Source: Candidatus Binataceae bacterium (GTDB taxonomy: Bacteria; Desulfobacterota; Binatia; Binatales; Binataceae). Taken from it: a DNA stretch of 40,926 bases. Position 1 is the first letter of the stretch. The number at the start of each line of letters is the position of its first letter. Of this stretch, positions 14,197 through 23,327 are shown in pieces. The notes beneath the pieces were generated by a model, which was given only the letters and a program-made list of their open reading frames with translations, had not been told where the DNA came from and ran no database searches. Where the stretch lies: assembly GCA_030038355.1 (NCBI GenBank), contig JASHPB010000084.1:1-40926 (forward strand), written 5' to 3'. Position numbers and translations under genes: made by a program.

Positions 14197-15912
14197 ATGA
14201 TGGCGACTGCGCGCAAATCGTTTGAGTCGATCCTGCTTGATCGCTCCTGGGTGTCTGCCCAGGACCTCGACAAAGCGCGCCAGCGCAAAAAGCCTGGCCA
14301 GGAACTGGCCGATGTGCTGGTCGAGATGGGCGCGCTTGAGCCGCAGCGCCTGGCGCGTGCCCTAGCGCAGGAATATCGCCTGCCCTTCCAGGCTCATATC
14401 GACGAGCACGCACTCGAGCCGAAGCTCGTCGCCAAAATCCCGATCAACTACGCGAAGAAAAACAAGTTGCTGCCGATCTCCAGCTCTGGTGATGGGATCA
14501 CGGTGGCCGTCGCCGACCCTTCGAACTACGAACCGCTCGATGACCTCCGCCTGCTGTTCAACGCACAGATTCAGCCGGTGGTCGCGCCCGGCGAGGTGAT
14601 CGTCGAGGCGATCAACCGTATCTACGATCAGGTCGCAACCACCGCCGAGGATTTGATGGTTGATCTCGGCGACGAGCGGCTCGACCTCGTCGCCAGCGAA
14701 CTCGCCAACGAACCGCTCGACCTACTCGAATCGGACGACGCCGCCCCTATTATCAAGCTCGTCAACGGCATCCTGTCGCAGGCGGTCAAGGACCGCGCGA
14801 GCGATATCCACGTCGAGGTCTTCGAAAGCGAACTCGTGGTGCGCTTCCGCGTCGATGGCATGCTCTATGACGTGCTGTCGCCGCCGAAGCGGCTGCAGCC
14901 AGCGATCACCTCGCGCATCAAGGTCATGGCCGGGCTCAATATCGCCGAGAAGCGACTGCCGCAGGACGGTCGGATTCGGCTCCGCATAGCGGGCCGCGAT
15001 ATCGACATCCGCGTGTCATCGATTCCGACCGCGTTCGGCGAGCGAATCGTGCTCCGCCTGCTCGATCGCGCGCAGGGCGCCCTGGTCGTCAACCTCGACC
15101 ATCTCGGCTTCTCCGGCGAGAACCTGAAAAAGATCGATCGCCTGATCCGCCAGAGCCACGGCATCATTCTCGCGACCGGCCCGACCGGTTCGGGCAAGAG
15201 CACCACGCTCTACGCGTGCCTCAGCCGCATCAACTCACCGGAAAAGAACATCATCACGATCGAGGACCCGATCGAATATCAGTTGCGCGGTGTGGGCCAA
15301 ATGCAGGTGAACCCGAAGATCGATCTCACCTTCGCGAGTGGACTACGATCGATCCTGCGGCAAGACCCCGACGTCATCATGGTCGGCGAAATCCGCGACA
15401 GCGAGACCGCCGAGATCGCGATCACCGCCGCGCTCACCGGCCACCTGGTGTTTTCGACGATTCACACCAACGACTCGTTCGGCGCGATCACCCGCCTGGT
15501 GGACATGGGAATCGAGCCGTTTCTCGTTTCGTCCTCGATTCTCGCCGTGCTGGCGCAGCGCCTCGTGCGCAAGCTTTGCGCGGATTGTAGGGAGGCCTAC
15601 GCCCCCACGCAGGCGGAACTCGCCCGGATCGGCGTGCGCAATGGCAGCGCAAACGGCATGGTCCACAGACCGAAGGGATGCCGCAATTGCCGCAACACGG
15701 GTTATCGCGGCCGAATGGCGATCCAGGAATTGATGATCATGGACGACAACATCCGCGCGCTCGTGATGCAGCACGCCGACTCGGCCACGATTCGCCGCCA
15801 CTGCACCAGCCAGGGCATGACGCTGCTGCGCGAGGATGGAGCGCTGCGCGTGATGGCGGGCGAAACCTCGATTGAAGAACTGCTGCGCGTCACCCAGGAA
15901 GATATCGATTAG
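14197..15912 (+). CDS. gspE: Type II secretion ATPase GspE
   Basis: About 571 residues. This is the cytoplasmic hexameric ATPase that drives pseudopilus assembly. The N-terminal T2SSE_N domain (about residues 1-150) opens with SFESILLDRSWVSAQDLDKA. The catalytic domain has Walker A GPTGSGKSTT (about residue 328), the Asp box ITIEDPIEY, Walker B DPDVIMVGEIRD, the His box STIHTND, and the zinc-binding tetracysteine CADC...CRNC near residue 470-495. The start is one of two adjacent ATGs (14197 or 14200). It is the first gene of the gsp operon here. gspC and gspD, which usually precede it, are absent; the upstream gene is the BamE-like lipoprotein. Confidence 0.95.
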   Translation: MMATARKSFESILLDRSWVSAQDLDKARQRKKPGQELADVLVEMGALEPQRLARALAQEYRLPFQAHIDEHALEPKLVAKIPINYAKKNKLLPISSSGDGITVAVADPSNYEPLDDLRLLFNAQIQPVVAPGEVIVEAINRIYDQVATTAEDLMVDLGDERLDLVASELANEPLDLLESDDAAPIIKLVNGILSQAVKDRASDIHVEVFESELVVRFRVDGMLYDVLSPPKRLQPAITSRIKVMAGLNIAEKRLPQDGRIRLRIAGRDIDIRVSSIPTAFGERIVLRLLDRAQGALVVNLDHLGFSGENLKKIDRLIRQSHGIILATGPTGSGKSTTLYACLSRINSPEKNIITIEDPIEYQLRGVGQMQVNPKIDLTFASGLRSILRQDPDVIMVGEIRDSETAEIAITAALTGHLVFSTIHTNDSFGAITRLVDMGIEPFLVSSSILAVLAQRLVRKLCADCREAYAPTQAELARIGVRNGSANGMVHRPKGCRNCRNTGYRGRMAIQELMIMDDNIRALVMQHADSATIRRHCTSQGMTLLREDGALRVMAGETSIEELLRVTQEDID

Positions 15913-15931
15913 TACGGGCTGAGAGCGCACG

Positions 15932-17158
15932 ATGCCGGTTTTTGCGTATCGCGGTCTTGGAGCGGACGGCCGCACCGTCAACGGCGTGGTCGATGCCGAC
16001 AGTCCGCGGGCGGCGCGGAGCAAACTCCGATCGTCCGGGATTTTTCCCACCGATCTGGCCGAAGAAACCGCGGTCGCGCCGCGTGCGAAATCGTGGCGCG
16101 AGTATATGCCGGCGCTTCGCCGCCGCATGCCCGCGGCCGAACTCGCCCTGATGACGCGTCAGTTGAGCGCTTTGCTGGGCGCGGGCGTGCAGTTGGTCGA
16201 TGCGCTAGGAGCGCTCGCCGACCAGTCGAGCCGCGCCACCACCAAGCGCATGCTTTCGCAGGTGCGCGAGCGCGTGCGCGAAGGTTCATCTCTCGCCGAT
16301 GCGCTCGCGGTGCACAAGGACGTCTTTTCGGACCTCTACGTCGGCATGGTGCGCGCGGGCGAGCAGGCGGCGGCCCTCGAATCGGTGCTCGATCGGCTAG
16401 CCGAGTACAGCGAGCGCCAGTCCGAGTTCATCACCAAGGTGCGCGGCGCTCTCACCTATCCGATCATCATGATGTGCGTCGCCGCCGCCATCATGACCTT
16501 CCTGGTGACCTACGTTGTTCCGCAAGTCGCGACGGTCTTCCAACAGCAGAAGGCAGCGTTGCCGCTTGCGACCAAGATCCTGATTGGAATTTCTGCGGCG
16601 CTTACGACCTATTGGCTCATCATCCTGATCGCGGTAGTCGCGCTGATTGCCACAATTATCGGCGCACTCTCGACGCCCCGCGGACGCCGCCTCTACGACA
16701 GCCTGATCCTCAAACTGCCGTACGTCGGCCAGACCATAGTGCGGATCATCTGCGCGCGGTTTGCCCGCACCCTCGCCACTCTGCTGGCGAGTGGCGTTCA
16801 GCTCTTGCCCTCGCTAGATGCGGTAAAGGGCGTCATCACCAACACTCTGCTCCGTGAAGCGGTCGAGAAGAGCCGCGAGGAAATCCGCGAAGGCCACGGC
16901 ATGGGCCAGACGCTCTCGCAGAGCGGGCTGTTTCCACCGCTTTTGATCGAAATGATCCGCGTCGGCGAGCGTTCCGGCGAGCTGGAGCGGATGCTCGAGC
17001 GCGTGGCTGACAATTACGAACATGAAGTAGCCCATTCGTTAAGCCAGATGACAACCGTGCTCGAGCCCCTGATGACTTTGGCAATGGCGGGTGTCATCGT
17101 CTTCATGATGCTGGCGGTGCTGATGCCGATTTTCCAGCTCAATCAATTGATGCAGTGA
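15932..17158 (+). CDS. gspF: Type II secretion inner-membrane platform protein GspF
   Basis: The product has 408 residues, the normal length. GspF is the polytopic platform protein that couples GspE to the pseudopilus. The N-terminal signature MPVFAYRGLGADGRTVNGVV is typical. The protein shows the two repeated T2SSF domains: ELALMTRQLSALLGAGVQLV and later ARFARTLATLLASGVQLLPS, each ending in hydrophobic segments (about residues 170-195, 220-245 and 375-400). The start lies 19 bases after gspE, and the stop overlaps the leader of gspG by only a base or two. Confidence 0.96.
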   Translation: MPVFAYRGLGADGRTVNGVVDADSPRAARSKLRSSGIFPTDLAEETAVAPRAKSWREYMPALRRRMPAAELALMTRQLSALLGAGVQLVDALGALADQSSRATTKRMLSQVRERVREGSSLADALAVHKDVFSDLYVGMVRAGEQAAALESVLDRLAEYSERQSEFITKVRGALTYPIIMMCVAAAIMTFLVTYVVPQVATVFQQQKAALPLATKILIGISAALTTYWLIILIAVVALIATIIGALSTPRGRRLYDSLILKLPYVGQTIVRIICARFARTLATLLASGVQLLPSLDAVKGVITNTLLREAVEKSREEIREGHGMGQTLSQSGLFPPLLIEMIRVGERSGELERMLERVADNYEHEVAHSLSQMTTVLEPLMTLAMAGVIVFMMLAVLMPIFQLNQLMQ

Positions 17159-17159
17159 G

Positions 17160-17594
17160 ATGACCAACGTGAAGGCGACACGGAATCGGCGCAGAAACCA
17201 GGATGGCTTCACCCTGATCGAGATCATGGTGGTGATCCTGATCCTCGGCCTGCTGGCGACAATCGTCGTGCAAAGCCTCCGCGGCGCCGCGGACAAGGCC
17301 AAGCGGACCAAGGCCCAGGCCGACATTTCCGAACTGAAAACCGCGCTCGATCGCTTCTACCTCGACAACGGCTTCTATCCCACTTCCGACCAGGGCCTCG
17401 CCGCGCTGGTGACGGCGCCGACCTCGGGCCGCGCGGTTCCCAACTACGAGTCGGGGGGCTACATCGAGAAGCTTCCAACCGATCCGTGGGGCAACCAGTA
17501 CATCTACCAGAGCGACGGTAACACCTACATGTTGAAGTCTTACGGCCCGGACGGCGTCGAGAGTGCCGACGATATCGACGGTAGCCAGTCGTAG
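17160..17594 (+). CDS. gspG: Major pseudopilin GspG
   Basis: The product has 144 residues. A basic leader precedes the prepilin-peptidase site G/FTLIE with the methylated-Phe position and Glu5, followed by the hydrophobic helix IMVVILILGLLATIVV. The C-terminal calcium-site region LPTDPWGNQYIY and the GFYPTSDQGL loop identify it as the major pseudopilin rather than a minor one. The ATG at 17160 is one base after the gspF stop. Cleavage requires a prepilin peptidase (GspO/PilD), which is not in the window. Confidence 0.96.
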   Translation: MTNVKATRNRRRNQDGFTLIEIMVVILILGLLATIVVQSLRGAADKAKRTKAQADISELKTALDRFYLDNGFYPTSDQGLAALVTAPTSGRAVPNYESGGYIEKLPTDPWGNQYIYQSDGNTYMLKSYGPDGVESADDIDGSQS

Positions 17595-17601
17595 CGGTGT
17601 C

Positions 17602-18207
17602 ATGATTTCAATCCCGCGAAGCAGTGCGGGCCGCGATTGCGAGGGCGCACGGCGCGCCGCCGCACAGCTTCGCGGCGCCCGCGGCTTCACTCTGCTCGAG
17701 CTCGCGCTAGTGATGTTCATCATGGGCCTGATGCTCTCGCTGGTGATGCCGTACCTCGGCGGCTTCCGCTACGCCAAACTGAAGAGCGAAACGCGCCGTC
17801 TCGCGGGCCGTGCATCATATCTCTTCGACGAGGCATCCGGGCAGAAGGTCGTCCTCCGCCTGGTTTTCGATATCGATCACAACGGCTACTGGGTCGCGCG
17901 TTATGATCCGTACTCGATTCGGTTGAGCGACAAGGAGCCGATCTTCATCCCCGACAAAGGTCCCGGCGCGCATCCCATCCTGTTACCGCCCGACGTGCGG
18001 ATTCGCGACGTCACGGTAGAAGGTATCGGCACTGTCAATAAGGGACAGGCGTTCTGCCAGTTCTATCCCGAGGGTTACGTCGACGCGACCGTGGTTCACC
18101 TGATGGACGCGTCAGGCAACGTGATGACGCTCGCGCTAAATCCGCTCACCGGCGAAGTCGAAATCGCTGCGGGTGACGTTGCGCCCGAAAAGATGTACGC
18201 GCAATGA
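17602..18207 (+). CDS. gspH: Minor pseudopilin GspH
   Basis: The product has 201 residues from the ATG at 17602; the frame is open from 17563, inside gspG. The leader is unusually long (about 28 residues, Arg-rich) before the cleavage motif G/FTLLELALV and the helix MFIMGLMLSLVMPYLGGF. The C-terminal domain is of the GspH/FimT type, beta-rich, with a final segment ALNPLTGEVEIAAGDV. It is one of the four minor pseudopilins (H, I, J, K) thought to form or cap the pseudopilus tip. The stop overlaps the gspI start by four bases. Confidence 0.88.
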   Translation: MISIPRSSAGRDCEGARRAAAQLRGARGFTLLELALVMFIMGLMLSLVMPYLGGFRYAKLKSETRRLAGRASYLFDEASGQKVVLRLVFDIDHNGYWVARYDPYSIRLSDKEPIFIPDKGPGAHPILLPPDVRIRDVTVEGIGTVNKGQAFCQFYPEGYVDATVVHLMDASGNVMTLALNPLTGEVEIAAGDVAPEKMYAQ

Positions 18208-18692
18208 ATTGGCACCCGTCGCCCATCACTCCGAGTTCGCGCCATGGCTTCACCCTGCTCGAGGTGATGATCGCGATCGCGATTCTCGGCATGGGACTGC
18301 TCGCGCTTCTGTCGCTCCAACATCAAAGCATGCAGAGCGTGATTAGCGCCCAGGATGAGACGCGGGCGGCGATGCTCGCACAGGTGGTGATGACGGATGC
18401 AGAGCTGCAGCGTTATCCCGATGACGGCTCGACCCATGGCAACTTCCAGGAGCTTTATCCCAACAAGTATCCCAACTATTCCTGGGAGCGGATCGTCACC
18501 GAGTCTGGAATCTTCCCGGATCTCCGCAGGGTCCGCGTCATCATCTACTACGGCGCAAATTCGTCGCGCACCTTTGCCATCAGCGAGTTCCTGCATAACC
18601 CGATTCCGCCCCCGGAGATGCAGCATCTGCAAGGTAACCCCGCGCAGCAGGGTGGCGCTCCGACGGGACAGATGGCGCCGCCGCCGCAATGA
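18204..18692 (+). CDS. gspI: Minor pseudopilin GspI
   Basis: The product has 162 residues. A short leader ends in HG/FTLLEVMIAIAILGMG, followed by the hydrophobic helix and a small globular domain typical of GspI (ERIVTESGIFPDLRRVRVII). The C-terminus is a Pro/Gln-rich flexible tail ending MAPPPQ. GspI initiates tip-complex formation with GspJ and GspK. Both ends overlap neighbours by four bases (ATGA with gspH and with gspJ), so translation is coupled through the cluster. Confidence 0.9.
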   Translation: MNWHPSPITPSSRHGFTLLEVMIAIAILGMGLLALLSLQHQSMQSVISAQDETRAAMLAQVVMTDAELQRYPDDGSTHGNFQELYPNKYPNYSWERIVTESGIFPDLRRVRVIIYYGANSSRTFAISEFLHNPIPPPEMQHLQGNPAQQGGAPTGQMAPPPQ

Positions 18693-19354
18693 CGATGAGA
18701 CGCAATGACCACAGCGCCGAGTCGGGTTTCACGCTGCTCGAGATGATGCTCGCGGTGGCAGTGCTCGGCATCATGCTGGTGATGCTGGCGTCGTCGTTTC
18801 ACACCGTCGCGGCCAGCAAGATTCACGCGGAGAGTGCGATGTACACAGATCGCGCCGGCCGTGCCGTGATCTGGGAGCTTAGCAACGAGATTCGCTCCGC
18901 CGTGCAGACGCCGATCGTGCCGAGCCGCGTCGCATTTATTGGCCAGGGCCACTCACAGTTCGGCAATACCGCCGATACCTTGACGATTTCGACTCTCGCT
19001 GCAACCCATGGTCGCGCGGTCTCCGCCTACGGCGCGGAAAATATCGTGACTTGGAGCTCGCAGCCGAATCGCGACCATCCGGGCTGGCTGCTCCTCAAGC
19101 GGTCGCAGCAGAGCGGCCTGCTCGACGCGGTTTTGACCAGCAACGCCATTACCCTGGCGCCCAATCTGCTCTCGCTTCACCTGCGCTATTTCGACGGCCA
19201 GGAATGGCTCGAGAGCTGGGATTCCTCGAACATGCCGCCTGGCCGCCAGCTTCCCGTCGCGGTCGGAATCGACATGCAGATGGCAACGCCAACCGGCGGC
19301 ACGCTGAACTTTTCGACCCAGGTCATGATTCCGATGTCGGAGTCACAGTGGTAA
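18689..19354 (+). CDS. gspJ: Minor pseudopilin GspJ
   Basis: The product has 221 residues. The cleavage site is SG/FTLLEMMLAVAVLGIM with Glu5, followed by a roughly 200-residue beta-rich domain as in GspJ. GspJ-like landmarks are RAVIWELSNEIRSAV and a C-terminal strand NFSTQVMIPMSES. It is part of the I-J-K tip complex. The start overlaps the gspI stop by four bases, and the stop overlaps the gspK start by seven. Confidence 0.9.
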   Translation: MTMRRNDHSAESGFTLLEMMLAVAVLGIMLVMLASSFHTVAASKIHAESAMYTDRAGRAVIWELSNEIRSAVQTPIVPSRVAFIGQGHSQFGNTADTLTISTLAATHGRAVSAYGAENIVTWSSQPNRDHPGWLLLKRSQQSGLLDAVLTSNAITLAPNLLSLHLRYFDGQEWLESWDSSNMPPGRQLPVAVGIDMQMATPTGGTLNFSTQVMIPMSESQW

Positions 19355-20304
19355 AGCGCGCGCGAACCAATCGACGCGGAGTCGCGCTTCTGGTCGTGCT
19401 CCTCGGCCTCGCGCTGATGACGCTGGTCGTCGTCGACTTCGCCGCGGAGAGCGGGCTCGGGTTTGCTTCCGCCGCCAATCAGTCGAACGGGGTGCGCGCG
19501 TACTACCTTGCGCGCTCCGCAATCGGAGTCGGTCTCGCGCTGCTCGCGGAGTCGGCGCGGATCGAGGCGATGTCGCAATCGCAGCAGATAGCAGATACGC
19601 TGCAGGACGTGTGGGCGGTGCCCTTTCCACCGCTGATGCTCGATGGCGGCCAGGTCAATCTCTCGATCATCGACGAGGCACGCAAGGTCGATATCAATCT
19701 GTTGATCACCAATGACGGAAAGGTTAATCCGCAGCAGGAGCAGATCCTCGAGCGCTTGTTCACGATTCTGAACGTCAACCCCCAGGTCATTGCGGCCATT
19801 GTCGACTGGCTCGACCCCGATAGTATCGAATCGCCCGGCGGCGCCGAGTCGGACTACTACCTGGGGCTCACGCCCCCCTACCAGGCGCGCAACGGTCCGA
19901 TGCCCACCATCGGTGATCTCAAAATGATAATGGGCGTTGACAACGTGGTCTTCAATCGCATCAGCCCCTACCTCACCGTGATGCCGGAGACCCAGGTTAA
20001 CGCCAACACCGCGCCGCCCGAGGTGCTGGCCTCGCTCGATCCTGAATTGATGGAAGATGACAAGGCGGTTAAGGAAATCCTCGCGGCGCGCGCGCTGCGG
20101 CCTTTTAGCGCAGTCACGGACGTGGCAAATTTGCCCGATGTCACTTCCTTCGGAACCCGGCTGACGAAGGTCTTAACGGTTCGCAGTCAATTCTTTACTA
20201 TCACGGGGATGGGGACTTTCGCGGGGGCGCGGAAAATAGTGAGTGCGACGTATTATCGTGAGCAAACTGGTGTGGGTACGCTCACCGTCTGGCACGAGGA
20301 TTAG
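19348..20304 (+). CDS. gspK: Tip pseudopilin GspK
   Basis: The product has 318 residues from a GTG at 19348 that overlaps the end of gspJ; the frame open from 19051 is a shadow of gspJ. The N-terminus RGVALLVVLLGLALMTLVVV is the GspK prepilin-like helix, which lacks Glu5 as is usual for GspK. The large insertion domain contains AIVDWLDPDSIESPGGAESD, NANTAPPEVLASL and a helix-hairpin-helix-like C-terminal repeat (PYQARNGPMPTIGDLKMI). These blocks are diagnostic for GspK. Its bulk is thought to put it at the pseudopilus tip. Confidence 0.93.
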   Translation: MVKRARTNRRGVALLVVLLGLALMTLVVVDFAAESGLGFASAANQSNGVRAYYLARSAIGVGLALLAESARIEAMSQSQQIADTLQDVWAVPFPPLMLDGGQVNLSIIDEARKVDINLLITNDGKVNPQQEQILERLFTILNVNPQVIAAIVDWLDPDSIESPGGAESDYYLGLTPPYQARNGPMPTIGDLKMIMGVDNVVFNRISPYLTVMPETQVNANTAPPEVLASLDPELMEDDKAVKEILAARALRPFSAVTDVANLPDVTSFGTRLTKVLTVRSQFFTITGMGTFAGARKIVSATYYREQTGVGTLTVWHED

Positions 20305-20318
20305 GTTCCGAAGAGCAG

Positions 20319-21788
20319 ATGGCGCAGCGAATTCTCGCGATCGAATTAGCCGGTGATCGCGTTCGCGCCGCGGTCGCGGAGCGGGCCTGGAGCACCATTC
20401 ATTTCGTCGGCACCTTCGAGAAAGTCCGCGCCAACGACGAACCAGACCTCACCGGCGCGCTCTCGCGCATAGCCAACGAGGTCGGCAGGGTCGATATCGT
20501 GCTCTCCGCTCTCTCGGGCAATCAGGTCGTAAAGCGCCTGCTCGAGATGCCCTTCTCGGACATGCGCCGCCTGCATCAGGTCGTGCCCTACGAGCTCGAA
20601 GAGCATCTGCCATTCCCGGTCGACGACGGCGTGGTGGCCTTCGCCCGCCTCGGAAGCGAGGACGACAAGACGCTGGTGATGGCCGCGATGACGCGGAAGG
20701 CCGACCTACTCGCGCATATTCAGATGCTCGCCGACGCGGGTCTCGATCCCAAGACTGTCACCCTCGCGCCGCTTGCGCTCGCCGCCCTCTTCTCCCGCGC
20801 CCGCAACGGCACCGCGCCGAGCGCGCACATGGTGATCGAGGCCGACCAGGCATCCACCTCGATGGTGCTGCTCGATTCGAGCGGCATGCCTCGCGCGATT
20901 CGCACCCTCAACCGCAGTCTGCTAAGCGCGGACGGCACACCCGCTCCGACCGACGCCTCCAACGCGATTGTCGCCTCGCTCAGACAGACGCTTCTCGCGC
21001 ACAGCGGCGACGGCGAGCATGCGGACCTGATTTTAACCGGCACGGCAGCCTCGACGCCGGCGGTGCGCGCGATGCTTAGCGATGCGCTCGCGGTCAAAGT
21101 GCGCGACGCGGGTGATTTCGACTTGAGCACTCTCTTCGAGAACGGCCGTGTGCCGATCGGCGGCCGCTTCGCGTCGTGCGTTGCCTTGCTGCTCGGCGAG
21201 ATGCCGTCGCGTCCCGCCGAGCTTCTGAACTTCCGCCAGGGCGAATTCATCTTCCGCGGCCGCGTGCGCGGCGGTTTCGCGCCCTTCTATACCTCGGGCA
21301 TCCTGGCGCTGGTCGCGATCGCGCTGGCGGTCGTGCATTTCGGGTTCGGCGTGTGGGCGGGAATCCACCGCCTCAATCAAATTAATGCTCAGATCGAGCG
21401 GGTCGTGACTCCTGTGCTCGGACCCGTCGATCCCTCGACCGCGCGCGCAGCGCTCCGCGACGGGATCATCAAGATGGACAAGCGGCTCAAGCTAATCGGT
21501 GGCAACTTTGCAAATCATTCGCCGCTCGAGACGCTGACCGTGATCTCGCGCGCACTGCCGTCGCGTTTTCCCGTCGAGATGGAGGATTTTCAGCTCGATG
21601 AAAACGGCGTGCACATGACCGGCCTCGCCGACTCTTACGCGACTGTCGATCAGGCCAAGCGCGCGCTCGTTTCCAGCGACTACTTCGGCGCGATCGAAGT
21701 ATCGCACGCGAAGTCCGGCTCGGATGCCGGCAGAATCGAATTCAGAATCGACGCGACGTTCAAGGATAGCCTCGGTAGAGCGGACTGA
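20319..21788 (+). CDS. gspL: Type II secretion assembly protein GspL (actin-like cytoplasmic domain)
   Basis: The product has 489 residues. The N-terminal roughly 330 residues are an actin/PilM-like cytoplasmic domain (MAQRILAIELAGDRVRAAV; VVPYELEEHLPFPVDDGVVA) that docks GspE. One membrane span follows (about 328-350, ILALVAIALAVVHFGFGVWA). The roughly 135-residue periplasmic part has a ferredoxin-like domain (FPVEMEDFQLDENGVHMTGL). The layout matches GspL more than PilM because the membrane span and periplasmic domain are fused. The start is 14 bases after gspK, and gspM starts 2 bases after its stop. Confidence 0.9.
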   Translation: MAQRILAIELAGDRVRAAVAERAWSTIHFVGTFEKVRANDEPDLTGALSRIANEVGRVDIVLSALSGNQVVKRLLEMPFSDMRRLHQVVPYELEEHLPFPVDDGVVAFARLGSEDDKTLVMAAMTRKADLLAHIQMLADAGLDPKTVTLAPLALAALFSRARNGTAPSAHMVIEADQASTSMVLLDSSGMPRAIRTLNRSLLSADGTPAPTDASNAIVASLRQTLLAHSGDGEHADLILTGTAASTPAVRAMLSDALAVKVRDAGDFDLSTLFENGRVPIGGRFASCVALLLGEMPSRPAELLNFRQGEFIFRGRVRGGFAPFYTSGILALVAIALAVVHFGFGVWAGIHRLNQINAQIERVVTPVLGPVDPSTARAALRDGIIKMDKRLKLIGGNFANHSPLETLTVISRALPSRFPVEMEDFQLDENGVHMTGLADSYATVDQAKRALVSSDYFGAIEVSHAKSGSDAGRIEFRIDATFKDSLGRAD

Positions 21789-21790
21789 AG

Positions 21791-22480
21791 ATGCTGCGGG
21801 AATTTTTTTACAACCTGGTTGAACGAATTCGCGCGACCCTCGGGCCGCTCGCGCGACGGGTGATGTCGCGCGCTGGCACGATTATCGGTCCATACGCGCG
21901 CCAGGTGCGGAGACGCGTCGATCCGTACATCGAGCAGGGCCGCGCGCGCTATCAGAAGCTGGAGGCGCGTGAGCGCCTGCTGGTGCAGATTGCCGCGGCG
22001 CTGGTAGGCGTGCTCCTGGTCTACAATTTCGTGTACCGGCCGATAATCGGTATTGGCACGACGCTGCAGGACAAAATCTCACAGCGCCAGCACGACCTAG
22101 TCGAGGTTCGCCGGCTGGTCGCGACCTACAGCGCGCTCAAGACAGACGTCTTAAAGGCCGAGAAGCGCACCGTGCCGCTCAGCCGTGACTTCTCGCTCTT
22201 TTCCGTGATCGAAGGGGCGATGACCAAGAGCGTCGGTCACGACAAGATCGCATCGATCGCTCCCGGCACCGAACGCAAGGTCTCCGACGATTTCACCGAG
22301 TTCAGCGTGGAATTGAAGCTCAACAACGTGAGTCTTCAGCAGTTGGTTGATGCGCTTTACAGTATCAGCAACCTGGCGGTGCCGGTGGGCATCGACAACC
22401 TCCACATCGCGCGACGCACGCCCGATACCCACGCCTTCGATGTGGATCTCGATTGCGTGGCGCTGGCGCGCAATGGCTGA
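21791..22480 (+). CDS. gspM: Type II secretion protein GspM
   Basis: The product has 229 residues. About 65 basic N-terminal residues precede one membrane span (LLVQIAAALVGVLLVYNFVY, about residues 65-85), then a coiled-coil-like stretch (KISQRQHDLVEVRRLVATYS) and a small periplasmic ferredoxin-like domain. The cytoplasmic part is longer than the short N-terminus of well-studied GspM proteins. GspM partners GspL in the inner-membrane platform. Identity rests on position between gspL and gspN and on topology, since GspM sequence is poorly conserved. The last eight bases overlap the gspN start. Confidence 0.82.
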   Translation: MLREFFYNLVERIRATLGPLARRVMSRAGTIIGPYARQVRRRVDPYIEQGRARYQKLEARERLLVQIAAALVGVLLVYNFVYRPIIGIGTTLQDKISQRQHDLVEVRRLVATYSALKTDVLKAEKRTVPLSRDFSLFSVIEGAMTKSVGHDKIASIAPGTERKVSDDFTEFSVELKLNNVSLQQLVDALYSISNLAVPVGIDNLHIARRTPDTHAFDVDLDCVALARNG

Positions 22481-23324
22481 TTTTCCCGCGCGCGGATTCT
22501 GGCGCGCCCATTATGTTCAGCTCGTCTATGCGCTCGCGGGGCTGCTTCTGTTCTTCGCCTTCATTGTGGCGTGGTTTCCTTACCGCCAGGCGCTCTCCGC
22601 CGCGCTCGCGCCGATGGGCTACCGGATTTCGATCGGCTCGCAAGGCTACGCCTTCCCGTTCGCGGCCGCGCTTCACGATGTAACGATCGCACCCGCCGCC
22701 ATGCCCGGGCCCGTCCTGTTATCGAGCAATCGCGTAGTCGTCGCGCCCTCGTTCATTTCGTTCCTGATGTTTCATCTAGGAATCAGAGTCAGAGCTGATC
22801 TGTTCGGGGGCATCATCGATGCCACCGCCCGCCCGAACAATGGCGGCACGACGCTCAGCTTCGGCCTCGACGCCATCCAGATCGAGACGCTCAAGCTGCT
22901 TACGAGCTACGGTCTGATCGCGAGCGGCAGCCTCTCCGGCAGCGGCGAGGCCTCGCTCACGCAGGGTGGTATCGTCGGCGCTACGGGCAATGCCGATCTC
23001 AAGGCCGCCGATCTCCAGATTGCGCCGCCCGCGCCCTTTCCCGCCGTATCGCTCGGCCAGGCGGATGGAACCTTCACGCTCTCCAACGGAACTGTGAGGA
23101 TCGCGAGCCTCAAGACCCACGGCGGCGATATCGTGCTTACCGCCAGCGGCACGATCAACCTCGGTGACAGTCCCGCTGATTCGACGATCGATGTCGAGTT
23201 CACAATGATCCCGATGAACGACGCTGCCGCGCGGCTCGGCCCATTGTTCGCCGGCCTACCGCATCCCCCCGGCCCCGAGCCTTATCATCTGCGCGGAACG
23301 CTCATCGCGCCGGCGATCATGTAG
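22473..23324 (+). CDS. gspN: Type II secretion protein GspN
   Basis: The product has 283 residues from the ATG at 22473, inside the last codons of gspM. One N-terminal membrane span (HYVQLVYALAGLLLFFAFIV) precedes a long beta-rich, periplasm-facing region with repeated Gly/Thr/Ser strands (GSLSGSGEASLTQGGIVG; GTINLGDSPADSTIDVEF). This is the AsmA-like layout of GspN. GspN is optional in type II systems and its role is unclear. A strand pattern ending HLRGTLIAPAIM closes the protein and the operon; the next gene is on the opposite strand. Confidence 0.85.
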   Translation: MADFPARGFWRAHYVQLVYALAGLLLFFAFIVAWFPYRQALSAALAPMGYRISIGSQGYAFPFAAALHDVTIAPAAMPGPVLLSSNRVVVAPSFISFLMFHLGIRVRADLFGGIIDATARPNNGGTTLSFGLDAIQIETLKLLTSYGLIASGSLSGSGEASLTQGGIVGATGNADLKAADLQIAPPAPFPAVSLGQADGTFTLSNGTVRIASLKTHGGDIVLTASGTINLGDSPADSTIDVEFTMIPMNDAAARLGPLFAGLPHPPGPEPYHLRGTLIAPAIM

Positions 23325-23327
23325 CCT

